A program made the translations under genes and the position numbers. 64,000 nt of DNA from Castellaniella denitrificans. Lineage in GTDB: Bacteria > Pseudomonadota > Gammaproteobacteria > Burkholderiales > Burkholderiaceae_B. This document shows, one piece after another, positions 1 through 8,715 of this stretch. Location: assembly GCF_027214045.1 (NCBI RefSeq), contig NZ_JAPWHE010000009.1, positions 52,260-116,259 on the forward strand, written 5' to 3'. A model generated the notes under the pieces. That model was not told the DNA's origin. It was given only the letters and a program-made list of their open reading frames with translations, and did not search any database. Each line of letters opens with the position of its first letter. Within the stretch, counting starts at the first letter, position 1.

Positions 1-1064
1 GCATGGTCGGAATTCTGGCGCACGGTGCTGGCCAGCTGTTCCATGCTGGCGGCGGTCTGTTGCAGGGACGCCGCCTGCTGCTCGGTGCGGCCGCTGAGGT
101 CCGTATTGCCGGCGAAAATTTCCTGGGAGCCCAGACGGATCTCGCCCACACCATTGCGGACCGTGGACACCATGCGCACCAGGCTTTCCTGCATGCGCTG
201 CATCGCCAGGTAGAGCACGCCGATCTCATTGCTCGACGGCACCTGGATGGCCTCGGTGAGGTCTCCCGCCGCGATCCGGTCGAAATGCCTGCCCGCCAAG
301 CGCAGCGGGCGCAACACCACGCGCTGCAGGAACAGATAGGCGGCCACGGCGAACAACAGGGCCACGCCCATGGACACGCCCACGATCAGGATCACCAGGC
401 GCAGGTGCGCGGCCTCGTCCGCCACCGCCTGGTCGGTCAGATCCTGCTGGTGCTGCTTGAGCGCCTGGACGGCCTGCTCGAACTTGCGCTCCACCGGCTC
501 GACGCTCCCGGACTGCAACGTTTCGTACTGCTCGATATTGCCAGCCTTGAGCTGCTTCAGCACGGACGGCAACTCCTTGTCGAGCAGCTGGGTATAAATC
601 TGGATGATCTGTTCGATCTGACGCCCTTGCTCGCCGTCGGTCATGTGCGCCTCGGCGACCGTGCGGAACCGTCCGAGAGACTCGCGCGCCTGCACCAGGC
701 GTTGCTCGACCAGGGAGATCAAGGCCCGGGAACTGTCGCTGAGCCCATTGGCACCGCCGGACTGGCCGTCCGTGGCCCATTCGGACAGGATGGCGCTGTT
801 GGCCAGATCGCTGTTGACGACGATACTGCCCAGGGTGCGCCCCATCAGCACCTGGATCGTGCGGTAGCGGTCGACGGACTCGTCCAGCAGACTGACTGCC
901 TCGTCGTCGGCGCTGATTTCCTGCAATGCATCATTGTTCATCTTCAGGGACAGCACGCCCAGCAGCGCCCCCGAGATCAGCATGAAGAAGAAAAAAACGA
1001 GCACCAGAATCAGACTGGTGCGGACTTTGAGCGCGCCGATGAGGGATTTTCCGCCTGATTGCAT
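1..1064 (-). CDS. methyl-accepting chemotaxis protein, 3' end cut off by the window
   Basis: Transmembrane chemoreceptor, here only its first 354 residues because the gene runs off the left edge. Reading the minus strand from the ATG at 1064 gives a short cytoplasmic tail, a first membrane helix (about residues 17-42), a periplasmic four-helix-type sensor region, a second membrane helix (about 221-243), a HAMP linker and the beginning of the methylation helix with TDLSGRTEQQAASLQQTAAS, typical of Tar/Tsr-class receptors. The ligand cannot be read from the sequence. It lies 57 bp downstream of cheW as the last visible gene of the flhDC-mot-che operon. The RBS is weak, so the exact start is slightly uncertain; the domain order supports it. 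Confidence 0.93.
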   Translation of the reverse strand, partial: MQSGGKSLIGALKVRTSLILVLVFFFFMLISGALLGVLSLKMNNDALQEISADDEAVSLLDESVDRYRTIQVLMGRTLGSIVVNSDLANSAILSEWATDGQSGGANGLSDSSRALISLVEQRLVQARESLGRFRTVAEAHMTDGEQGRQIEQIIQIYTQLLDKELPSVLKQLKAGNIEQYETLQSGSVEPVERKFEQAVQALKQHQQDLTDQAVADEAAHLRLVILIVGVSMGVALLFAVAAYLFLQRVVLRPLRLAGRHFDRIAAGDLTEAIQVPSSNEIGVLYLAMQRMQESLVRMVSTVRNGVGEIRLGSQEIFAGNTDLSGRTEQQAASLQQTAASMEQLASTVRQNSDH

Positions 1065-1121
1065 GAGATTGGACTCAGTGAATGGAACCCGCAGAGGGTA
1101 TGAGACAGAGAAGCCGCCCGA

Positions 1122-1619
1122 TCAGGCGACCGCGTCCTCGACCAGTGCCATTTCTTCGCTGGTCATGAGTTTTTCAATGTCCACCAGGATGAGCATGCGC
1201 TCGCCGACGGTGCCGATGCCCGTCAGGTGCTCGGTGGAAAACGCCGAACCGAACTGCGGGGCCGCACTGATCTGCGACGTTTGAAGGATCAACACATCGG
1301 ACACGCCGTCGACCACCACCCCCACCACGCGGGAACGGACGTTGAGGATCACCACCACGGTCTGCGAGGTGTATTCCGCATTGTCCATGTTGAACTTCAA
1401 CCGCAGATCGACGATGGGCACGATCACGCCGCGCAGATTGGTGACGCCCTTGACGAAGGACGGCACGTTGGCGATGCGCGTGACGGTCTGGCTGTCGTAG
1501 CCCCGGATCTCCTGCACCTTGAGGATGTCGATCCCGTATTCCTGATTGGCCAGGGTGAAGATCAGGAATTCCTTGCCCTGGGTTTCTCCCTGCGCCTGCG
1601 TGGGGGTGGCTTGATTCAT
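1122..1619 (-). CDS. cheW: chemotaxis coupling protein CheW
   Basis: Adaptor that couples chemoreceptors to the CheA kinase in the polar signalling array. The 165-residue product is a single CheW-like beta-barrel domain with the expected segments [20 protein letters not shown] and [20 protein letters not shown]. An in-frame extension to 1700 exists, but it overlaps the 3' end of cheA and encodes a Cys/Pro/Arg-rich stretch foreign to the family, so the ATG at 1619 ([10 protein letters not shown]) is chosen. It sits between cheA and a receptor gene on the same strand, as in Bordetella-type motility operons. Confidence 0.95.
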   Translation of the reverse strand: MNQATPTQAQGETQGKEFLIFTLANQEYGIDILKVQEIRGYDSQTVTRIANVPSFVKGVTNLRGVIVPIVDLRLKFNMDNAEYTSQTVVVILNVRSRVVGVVVDGVSDVLILQTSQISAAPQFGSAFSTEHLTGIGTVGERMLILVDIEKLMTSEEMALVEDAVA

Positions 1620-1644
1620 GATGGCTCCGGATGGGTGTGGAGGG

Positions 1645-3693
1645 TCAGGCGGCCGCGCCGGCCCGCAACGAAGTGGTGCGCCGCAGGGCGAACACGTCAA
1701 CGATCAAGGCCACGCTGCCGTCGCCCAGGATCGTGGCGGCCGAGATGCCCGGCACCTTGCGATAGTTGGTTTCGAGATTCTTGACCACGACCTGATGCTG
1801 GCCGATGAGATGATCCACCATCAGGGCGAAGCGCTGGTCCTCCGCCTGGAGAATGACGGCGATGGCCCGGGTCAGATCGGTTTCAGCCTGACCCACGTTG
1901 AAGACTTCGTGCAGCGCGACGATGGGCAGATACTCGCCGCGCACGTGCAACACCTGCTCGGTCTCGGAAATGCGATGGATCTGATCATCAGTGGCCTGCA
2001 TGGACTCGGTGACATGGGACAGCGGCAGAATGAAGGTTTCCTCGCCGACCTTGACCGACATGCCGTCCAGGATGGCCAGCGTCAAGGGCAGCACGATGCG
2101 GGTGGTGGTGCCTTCGCCCTTGCGCGAGGAGAGCTGCACATGACCCCCCATGCTCTGGATATTGCGCCGCACCACATCCATCCCGACCCCCCGGCCGGAA
2201 ATGTCGGTGACCTTTTCCGCCGTGGAGAAGCCTGGCGCGAAGATCAATTGCCACAGCTCGTCGTCGGGGGTCGCCTCGGAAACCGGGAAACCGGAGGCGA
2301 TCGCCTTTTTCAGGATCCGCTCGCGATTCAGGCCGGCGCCATCGTCGATCACATCGATGATGATCTGGCCGCCGTTGTGCTGCGCCGACAGAATCAGCGT
2401 GCCCTCCGGATCCTTGCCCTGGGCGATGCGGGCGTCCGGTGTTTCCAGGCCGTGGTCCAGACTGTTGCGCACCAGATGGGTCAGCGGATCGATGATCCGT
2501 TCGATCAGGCTCTTGTCGAGCTCGGTCGCCTGGCCCTTGGTGACCAGACGGATGCGCTTGCCCAGCTTGGTGGCGTTTTCCCGCACCACACGCGGAAAAC
2601 GGCTGAAGACGTAATCCATCGGCATCATGCGGATGGACATCACGGCCTCCTGGAGATCGCGCGCATTGCGTTCCAGTTGCTCGATGCCATTGAGCAGGCG
2701 ATCGTGCAGCACCGGATCCAGCGTCTGTGACGTCTGCAGCAGCATGGCCTGGGTGATGACGAGCTCTCCCACCAGGTTGATGATCTGGTCGACTTTTTCC
2801 ACGCCCACGCGGATGGTGCCGCTTTCCTTGGGTTTGGCGGCCTTGGACCCGCTGGCGCCCCCGGAGGGGGCGGCGGATTCGGCCGCGTCACGGGAACCGG
2901 ACGGCTCCGGCGCTTCCTGGGTGGCGGCGGGGGTTTCGCTCACCGCCGGTGCCGGCGCGTGTTCCGCCGCGGGCGCTTCGACGGCGGCCGTCGCGCCCGG
3001 CAAGGCCTCGCGGACGACGGAGACCTGGTCCGCATTCACAATGAAGCAGCAGACGGCTTCGAGATCGTCGGCCGACGTGGTGGTGTGCAGCCATAGCGAC
3101 AGATCGCCGCCTTTCTGATCGCGATGCAGGATCTGGCCCATGAGGGCCATTTCATTGACGAGGGACTCGACGTCCTTGTCCTGGATGCGGCTGATCCGGA
3201 CGTGGACCGGCAGGTCGCCCGACGGCGCGTCCGCGCCGGCCTGGGATGGCGGAGCCGAGGACGCCGGAGCCGGAGCCGGGGCACCGCCTTGCTGCTGCTC
3301 CAGGGCAAGTTGACGCAGTTGAGCGCAGATCCGTTCGTACACCTGCTGATCGGGCTTTTCCGAACCGCGATAGGCGGCGACTTGGTCGGTCAACACGTCC
3401 TTGGTCTCCAGAAAGAGGTCGATCATGTCCTGGCGCAAGGGCATTTCCCCATGACGGATCAGATCCAGCAGGTTTTCCAGCAAGTGCGTGGTCTTGGCCA
3501 ACTCCTCGAAGCAACCGAAGGTGCCCGCCCCGCCCTTGATGGAATGCGCGGCGCGGAAGATGCCGTTGAGCACATCCGGATCCGGCTGTTCCAGATCGAG
3601 ATTCAGCAACTGCTGCTCCATATTGGTCAGCAGTTCATCGGCCTCGTCGAAGAACGTATCGAAAAACTCACTCAGGTCCACGCCTGCACTCAT
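1645..3693 (-). CDS. cheA: chemotaxis histidine kinase CheA
   Basis: Cytoplasmic histidine kinase that phosphorylates CheY and CheB according to receptor state. The 682-residue protein has an N-terminal Hpt domain with the phospho-acceptor His50 in [10 protein letters not shown], a P2-like segment flanked by Ala/Pro-rich linkers (about 140-290), a dimerisation helix pair starting near [19 protein letters not shown], an HATPase domain with N-box [11 protein letters not shown]1 box IDVIDDGAG and G2 box [10 protein letters not shown], and a C-terminal CheW-like regulatory domain. The start is preceded by a purine-rich GGTGAGGATGG. It follows motB closely and precedes cheW, so the genes are probably co-transcribed. 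Confidence 0.97.
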   Translation of the reverse strand: MSAGVDLSEFFDTFFDEADELLTNMEQQLLNLDLEQPDPDVLNGIFRAAHSIKGGAGTFGCFEELAKTTHLLENLLDLIRHGEMPLRQDMIDLFLETKDVLTDQVAAYRGSEKPDQQVYERICAQLRQLALEQQQGGAPAPAPASSAPPSQAGADAPSGDLPVHVRISRIQDKDVESLVNEMALMGQILHRDQKGGDLSLWLHTTTSADDLEAVCCFIVNADQVSVVREALPGATAAVEAPAAEHAPAPAVSETPAATQEAPEPSGSRDAAESAAPSGGASGSKAAKPKESGTIRVGVEKVDQIINLVGELVITQAMLLQTSQTLDPVLHDRLLNGIEQLERNARDLQEAVMSIRMMPMDYVFSRFPRVVRENATKLGKRIRLVTKGQATELDKSLIERIIDPLTHLVRNSLDHGLETPDARIAQGKDPEGTLILSAQHNGGQIIIDVIDDGAGLNRERILKKAIASGFPVSEATPDDELWQLIFAPGFSTAEKVTDISGRGVGMDVVRRNIQSMGGHVQLSSRKGEGTTTRIVLPLTLAILDGMSVKVGEETFILPLSHVTESMQATDDQIHRISETEQVLHVRGEYLPIVALHEVFNVGQAETDLTRAIAVILQAEDQRFALMVDHLIGQHQVVVKNLETNYRKVPGISAATILGDGSVALIVDVFALRRTTSLRAGAAA

Positions 3694-3702
3694 GATCCAT
3701 CC

Positions 3703-4833
3703 TCACCCTGGATTGCCGGACGCGCCGACCGGGGGAACCACCGGCGCACTGTTGGATTGCCCCGCTGAAGGGGATACGGTCGTCGCGCCCTGCCCTGGAA
3801 CCGTACCCGCGGCGGGGGCGGAAACAGCGGGCGCCGGCGGGACGGCCGGCGCAGCGGGACTGGCCCCGGGAACCGGGGGCGGACTCGTCTGGGGCGCGGA
3901 ACCGCCCCCCGCGCCGACACCTCCCCGCCCGGGAGCAGGTTGCCGGAGCAATTCCAGCCGTTCGCGGATTTTCATGCCCTCCTGGCCAGAGGCGTTCTGC
4001 TCGTCGATGCGCCGTTCGGCGCGACGATTCAGCACCAGGATGCTGATCCGGCGATTGACGGCCGCCAGGGGATCGTCCTTGACGAGATCAACGGTATCGC
4101 CCAGCCCGAGAATGCGCTTGATCTTGTTCTCGACCAAGCCGCCTGCGACCAGTTCGCGCCGCGCCGAGTTGGCGCGATCCGCCGACAGTTCCCAGTTGCT
4201 GTAATTCCGATCCCCGGTCGCGTAGCGCATCGCGTCGGTATGGCCGGAAATCGTGATCGGATTCGGCAGTTCGTTGATCAGCGGGGCGAGTTCCCGCAGG
4301 ATGTCGCGCATGTACGTCTGCACCACCGCGCTGCCGGTGGTGAACATCGGCCGGTTCTGCTGGTCCAGAATCTGGATTCGCAAGCCGTCCGGCGTCATGT
4401 CCAGGAGCAGTTGGGGTCTGAATTGGCGCAGCACCGGATTGTGCTCAATCAGGTTATCGAGCTTCTGCTTCAGGTTTTCCAGGTTTTCCTGATCGATCAG
4501 GTCCTGCTGGGACTCCAGGTCGCCGTCGGGATTGGACGACGGCAAGGGATGCGGATTGGGGATCACGCTGGGGTCCCCGCCGGGGATCTGGGACTTGCTG
4601 TTGTCCATTTTTTCGCCGCCCGTGATCGCGGTCATCAACGGCATGCGGAAATATTCCGCGATGGACTGCAGATCCTTTTTCGGCACCAGCAGCAGCAGCC
4701 ACATCACCAGAAAAAACGCCATCATCGCGGTCATGAAGTCCGCATAGGCGATCTTCCAGCTGCCCCCGTGATGGGATTCGCCGTATGCCCGCTTGCGACG
4801 GACGACGACGCGGCCGGTATCGTGTTTGGCCAT
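3703..4833 (-). CDS. motB: flagellar motor stator protein MotB
   Basis: Inner-membrane stator subunit that, with MotA, forms the proton channel and anchors to peptidoglycan. One membrane helix near the N-terminus carries the essential proton-binding Asp32 (YADFMTAMMAFFLVMWLL). The C-terminal half is an OmpA-like peptidoglycan-binding domain with ISGHTDAM and NWELSADRANSARREL. After it comes a tail of roughly 90 residues very rich in Pro, Ala, Gly and Ser, longer than in E. coli MotB (308 aa against 376 here) and of unknown role. The start lies 18 bp after motA; the two are surely translated together. Confidence 0.97.
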   Translation of the reverse strand: MAKHDTGRVVVRRKRAYGESHHGGSWKIAYADFMTAMMAFFLVMWLLLLVPKKDLQSIAEYFRMPLMTAITGGEKMDNSKSQIPGGDPSVIPNPHPLPSSNPDGDLESQQDLIDQENLENLKQKLDNLIEHNPVLRQFRPQLLLDMTPDGLRIQILDQQNRPMFTTGSAVVQTYMRDILRELAPLINELPNPITISGHTDAMRYATGDRNYSNWELSADRANSARRELVAGGLVENKIKRILGLGDTVDLVKDDPLAAVNRRISILVLNRRAERRIDEQNASGQEGMKIRERLELLRQPAPGRGGVGAGGGSAPQTSPPPVPGASPAAPAVPPAPAVSAPAAGTVPGQGATTVSPSAGQSNSAPVVPPVGASGNPG

Positions 4834-4851
4834 GTCTTACGTCCCCTCGCG

Positions 4852-5724
4852 TCAGCGGCTGGCTGCCTGGTTCTTGGCCTGCCGCACATGAGCCTCGAGT
4901 TCGGAGAACGAGGGACGGACGGACGAGAACAAAACCTTGCGACCGAATTCGACGGCCAGCGGCGGCGGGTAACCATTCATGCTGGCCAGCAGGGTGACCT
5001 TGATGCATTCAAGCACCTTGATCGACGCCACCGACTGGCGCTCGACCGCCGAGGCGAACGGCGCGCAAAAGCCATAGGACAACAGGATGCCCAGGAAAGT
5101 CCCCACCATGGCCTTGGAAATCAGGTCGGCCAGAACAGCCGGCGGCTGATCGACGGCCGCCAGCGCCTTGACCACCCCCAGCACCGCGGCCACGATGCCG
5201 AAGGCGGGCAGCCCGTCGGCCACGGCGCGCACGGCGTTGACTGGAGAATGATGCTCGTTGTGCAACGCCTCGATCTCCTGGTCCATCAGCGTTTCGATCT
5301 CGAAGGAGTTCATGTTCCCGCTGATCATGATGCGCAGGTAATCCGTCAGGAATTCCATGATCTTGGCATCCTGCTGGACCAGCGGATACTGGGTGAAGAT
5401 GGCGCTGGCCTTGGGATCCTCGATGTCGGACTCAATGGACATCAACCCATCTCGCCTGGCCTTGTTCAGCAGGACGTACAGCAGGGCCATCAGCTCCATG
5501 TAGAGCGATTTGCCATAAGGGTTGCGCTTGATCGCCTTGGGCACGGCTTCCAGCAACAGCTTGATCGAGGCGCCGTTGCTGGAAGCAATGTACGCGCCCA
5601 GCGCCGCGCCGCCGATGAGCGTGAATTCGAAGGGCTGATACAGGGCGCCCATGTGGCCGCCCATCGCGACGAAACTGACAAAAACCCCCGCCGCTACGAT
5701 GAGGTACCCCAGGATGATAAACAC
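4852..5724 (-). CDS. motA: flagellar motor stator protein MotA
   Basis: Inner-membrane stator subunit whose cytoplasmic loop pushes on the rotor protein FliG. The 290-residue length matches the family (E. coli 295). Four hydrophobic segments are visible: two near the N-terminus starting MFIILGYLIVAAGVFVSFVA, and two after the large cytoplasmic loop, including PAFGIVAAVLGVVKAL and MVGTFLGILLSYGFCAPF, which hold the conserved prolines. It is separated from flhC by about 120 bp, enough for an internal promoter, though I see no convincing sigma-28 site there. Confidence 0.97.
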   Translation of the reverse strand: MFIILGYLIVAAGVFVSFVAMGGHMGALYQPFEFTLIGGAALGAYIASSNGASIKLLLEAVPKAIKRNPYGKSLYMELMALLYVLLNKARRDGLMSIESDIEDPKASAIFTQYPLVQQDAKIMEFLTDYLRIMISGNMNSFEIETLMDQEIEALHNEHHSPVNAVRAVADGLPAFGIVAAVLGVVKALAAVDQPPAVLADLISKAMVGTFLGILLSYGFCAPFASAVERQSVASIKVLECIKVTLLASMNGYPPPLAVEFGRKVLFSSVRPSFSELEAHVRQAKNQAASR

Positions 5725-5845
5725 GTGCGCACGCCTCGAGAATCAGAATACCGTGATCATCCCCTGTTTTCCTGCATTCAAAAGCACGGTTAAACAGGCC
5801 TTTTTGTCCACAAATCCCTAGTCTGCCCGACCGGGGGCTGTCGTC

Positions 5846-6409
5846 CTAGACCGATAGGCGCGCGGCCGATCGCCGTCGCGCGCGGGTCTTGCCTGCTCGC
5901 GGCGGCGGCTTGCAGATCGCGCAGACGAAACCGCACTCCGGGTCGTGTGCATGGGCCACGAACAGGCCCTGGCATTGCTGACAGCCGGACAATTGCACCA
6001 GTCCGCTTTCAAAGAACCTCACCAGCATCCAGGCGCGCGTGAAGCTGAGGACCGGCTCGTCCGACCCCTCTCCGGGCTGCAGCCCTACGGAGGACTGCTC
6101 AAGATACAGACGATAGGCCTCGACCAGGGCCTGCGACTTCTTCGCCGGAGTGAAGACGTCCATATAGCGGTAGATGTTGTAGAACAGGCTCGAGTGAATG
6201 TTCGGCAGCCAGGTCATGAACCAGTCCACAGAGAACGGCAGCATGCCCTTGGGCGGCGAAGCGCCCTTGACCTCGCGGTACAGGCGCGCCAGCCGGTCGT
6301 AGCTGAGGGAAGTCTCCGCCTGCAGCACCTGCAGACGGGCTCCCAGACGGATCATGTCCGTGGCGAGCAGGATATCATCGGCTTCCCTGGAAACGCTCTT
6401 GCTGGACAT
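5846..6409 (-). CDS. flhC: flagellar master regulator FlhC
   Basis: DNA-binding subunit of the FlhD4C2 complex that activates class II flagellar promoters. The 187-residue protein has the helical DNA-binding region (ARLQVLQAETSLSYDRLARL) and the C-terminal zinc site formed by four cysteines in CQQCQGL and CGFVCAIC. The C-terminus is Arg-rich. It starts 3 bp after flhD stops, consistent with translational coupling and fixed stoichiometry. Confidence 0.97.
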   Translation of the reverse strand: MSSKSVSREADDILLATDMIRLGARLQVLQAETSLSYDRLARLYREVKGASPPKGMLPFSVDWFMTWLPNIHSSLFYNIYRYMDVFTPAKKSQALVEAYRLYLEQSSVGLQPGEGSDEPVLSFTRAWMLVRFFESGLVQLSGCQQCQGLFVAHAHDPECGFVCAICKPPPRAGKTRARRRSAARLSV

Positions 6410-6412
6410 GGA

Positions 6413-6733
6413 TCAAGCGGAGGCGATTTCCTGCCGGGCCATCAGGATGGTGGAGTGCGCCTGCTGCAACACCCCGCCCAGCACCTCATGCGTCAGGGAA
6501 TTGAGCAGTTGGGCGTCGTTCAGCCTGAAGGCGCACAGTACGGAATTGGAACTGGCCAGCCGGACAATCTGGGCCGGCGACAGATTGAGGACGATTTCCG
6601 CGACATCGGCGTCGAAACCGAGCCGGAACATGCCAGCCGCCAGGTTTTCACGCAGCAGACGCTGGGCCAGCATCAAGTAGGACAGATTGACCTCACGGAT
6701 GTCGTTCAACAGCGTGGCATCAAGAGTGGACAT
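6413..6733 (-). CDS. flhD: flagellar master regulator FlhD
   Basis: Partner subunit of FlhC in the master activator of flagellar genes. The 106-residue all-helical protein begins [20 protein letters not shown], matching the FlhD family in length and in the conserved segment [17 protein letters not shown]. An AGGGA motif lies just upstream of the ATG. It is the first gene of the minus-strand motility operon, so the AT-rich region upstream should carry the class I promoter. Placing mot and che genes directly behind flhDC is typical of Bordetella and relatives. Confidence 0.97.
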   Translation of the reverse strand: MSTLDATLLNDIREVNLSYLMLAQRLLRENLAAGMFRLGFDADVAEIVLNLSPAQIVRLASSNSVLCAFRLNDAQLLNSLTHEVLGGVLQQAHSTILMARQEIASA

Positions 6734-7090
6734 GGGATCCCTTTTTGGCTATTGCCGAATTCCGTCGATGGAATCCAGCGCATCACAGACAGGCCGGAGG
6801 CAATGCCTGCCCCAGAATCAATTGTCACAAATCATTGGTCACAACAATCAAATCCAGACATTGAAAATACATTTTCATGCACATTTGACATGAACGGTAG
6901 GAGTATATCCTCAACTGCCACCATTCTTGACGCTACTTAACATTTATCAAAAGAAATTTTTGTTTTTGAATGTAATTCATTCTAGGGATAACCATAAGTA
7001 GATTATGGCTTACCCCAAGAGGCGTTGTTCTGAAACCACATCAGCCTCAGCCTGCGACACGCTGAATCGTGACGCTCAGGCGTTACAGAA
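6734..7090. promoter_or_regulatory. AT-rich intergenic region upstream of flhDC
   Basis: This 357-bp stretch between the 3' end of glpD and the start of flhD holds no supportable gene. It is conspicuously AT-rich (about 6815-7010) against a GC-rich background, as expected for the regulated promoter of a flagellar master operon. A GTCACAA heptamer occurs twice, at 6824-6830 and 6838-6844, spaced 14 bp and in the same orientation, a possible regulator site. A weak imperfect hairpin (7069-7086) follows the glpD stop but lacks a T-run. No promoter boxes could be assigned with confidence. Confidence 0.5.
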
Positions 7091-8701
7091 TCAAGTCGGG
7101 ACGCAACGGTACTGTTCGGCCAAGGCCAGAAAAGCGTCCAGATCGCCGTCAGAGCCTATTTCCTCGGCCAGGATGCGGGAGACCATCGGGGCGGCCTCGA
7201 TCGCCCGCGCCGCATGCAAAAACAGCATCCGGTGGCGCCGGGCCAGGACATCCTCCACGGTGCGCGCATATTCTCGACGCGCGGCATGACGGACCATGGC
7301 TTCACTCAACCCCAGTCCCAGATCATTGCCGGCTCCCGGAAGCGCCTGAACGTCGACGGCCTCTGTGCCATAGACATGCAGTCCCGGCGGGTCCGTCAGG
7401 CGTGTGGCGGGCGCGTCCGGAGGCGGCGCCCCCAACAGCGGGAAGCGGGCCGTCCGGCAAGGCGGCAGGTCCGGCACCAGTCCGGCGTCCCTGCAATGGC
7501 GCAGGACATCCTCGGCCATGGAACGGTAGGTGGTCCACTTGCCTCCGGTCACGGTCACCAGTCCGGACGGACTGACCCGGACGGTGTGCTCGCGGCTGAT
7601 GGCCTTGGTGCCGCCCTCGTCCTCGTGCGCGGGCCGCACCAGGGGACGCAACCCGACCCAGACGCTGAGCACGTCCTCGACCCTGGGAGCGCGCGCCAGC
7701 ACATGGGCGGACTCGTTCAGGATGAAGGCGACCTCCTCGGGCAACGCCCGGGGTTCGCGGACCACGGCATCGCGCGGGGTATCGGTGGTCCCCAGAATCA
7801 GATGCCCCAGCCAGGGGACGGCGAACAGCACCCGGCCGTCCCGGGTGCGCGGGACCAGCAAGGCTTCGGTCGATGGCATGAAGGACCGATCGACCACCAG
7901 GTGTACCCCCTGACTGGGGGCCACCATGGGCGTGGTGTCCTGCCCCCGGGCCGCGTCGTCCAGGCGGCGCAGATCGTCGACCCACACCCCGGTGGCGTTG
8001 ATGACGCAACGGGCCCGGACTGTGCCTTCGCGGCGTCCGCCGGTATCCAGGGCATCGCGCCAGCGCACGCCGCCGACACGGCCGTTTTCATGCAGCACAT
8101 CGATGACGGGACAGTAATTCAGCACCAGTGCCCCCTGAACGGCCGCCGTGCGGGCCAGGGTCAGTCCCAACCGGGCATCGTCGAACTGCCCATCCCAATA
8201 CTTGACGCCGCCGAACAGGCCGGCCGTCTGCAAGCCCGGCAGTTGGGCCGCCGTGCGGGCGCGCCCCAGCCATTCGGTGCGGCCCAGACTGGCCGAGCCT
8301 GCCAGGGCATCGTAGACTTTCAGACCGGTGCCGTAGAACGGCACTTCCCAGGGCCGATAGGCGGGCATGACAAACGCCAGCGGCTGAGCCAGGTGCGGCG
8401 CGTTGTTCAGCAGCGCCCGGCGTTCGTGCAGGGCTTCGCGCACCAGGCCGATGTTGCCCTGGGCCAGATAGCGGACCCCTCCGTGCACGAGCTTGGTTGC
8501 GCGCGACGAGGTGCCGCCAGCGAAATCGCAGGATTCCAGCAGCAGGACCGACAGCCCCCGCAAACGGGCATCCAGGGCGACGCCCAGGCCGCTGGCGCCG
8601 CCACCGATGACGATCAGATCGACCTCGGACAAGGCCTCGAGATCATGCAGCAATCGATCCCGATCCGTCGTGACGGGCGGCGGGGCAGCGGTCTGGGACA
8701 T
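7091..8701 (-). CDS. glpD: glycerol-3-phosphate dehydrogenase, FAD-dependent (GlpD)
   Basis: Membrane-associated flavoenzyme oxidising glycerol-3-phosphate to dihydroxyacetone phosphate and passing electrons to quinone. The 536-residue product shows the N-terminal FAD-binding fold with IVIGGGASGLGVALDARLRG and the family segment GGTSSRATKLVHGGVRYL, then the DAO domain and a C-terminal helical domain. It is the last gene of the minus-strand glycerol operon, 15 bp after glpV. With GlpK encoded on the opposite strand it completes the route from imported glycerol to glycolysis. Confidence 0.96.
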   Translation of the reverse strand: MSQTAAPPPVTTDRDRLLHDLEALSEVDLIVIGGGASGLGVALDARLRGLSVLLLESCDFAGGTSSRATKLVHGGVRYLAQGNIGLVREALHERRALLNNAPHLAQPLAFVMPAYRPWEVPFYGTGLKVYDALAGSASLGRTEWLGRARTAAQLPGLQTAGLFGGVKYWDGQFDDARLGLTLARTAAVQGALVLNYCPVIDVLHENGRVGGVRWRDALDTGGRREGTVRARCVINATGVWVDDLRRLDDAARGQDTTPMVAPSQGVHLVVDRSFMPSTEALLVPRTRDGRVLFAVPWLGHLILGTTDTPRDAVVREPRALPEEVAFILNESAHVLARAPRVEDVLSVWVGLRPLVRPAHEDEGGTKAISREHTVRVSPSGLVTVTGGKWTTYRSMAEDVLRHCRDAGLVPDLPPCRTARFPLLGAPPPDAPATRLTDPPGLHVYGTEAVDVQALPGAGNDLGLGLSEAMVRHAARREYARTVEDVLARRHRMLFLHAARAIEAAPMVSRILAEEIGSDGDLDAFLALAEQYRCVPT

Positions 8702-8715
8702 CTTTCACACTCCGA

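Noticed and set aside
5725..5845. Sigma-28 promoter for motA
   Set aside because: No match to the TAAA-N15-GCCGATAA pattern was found in the flhC-motA gap.
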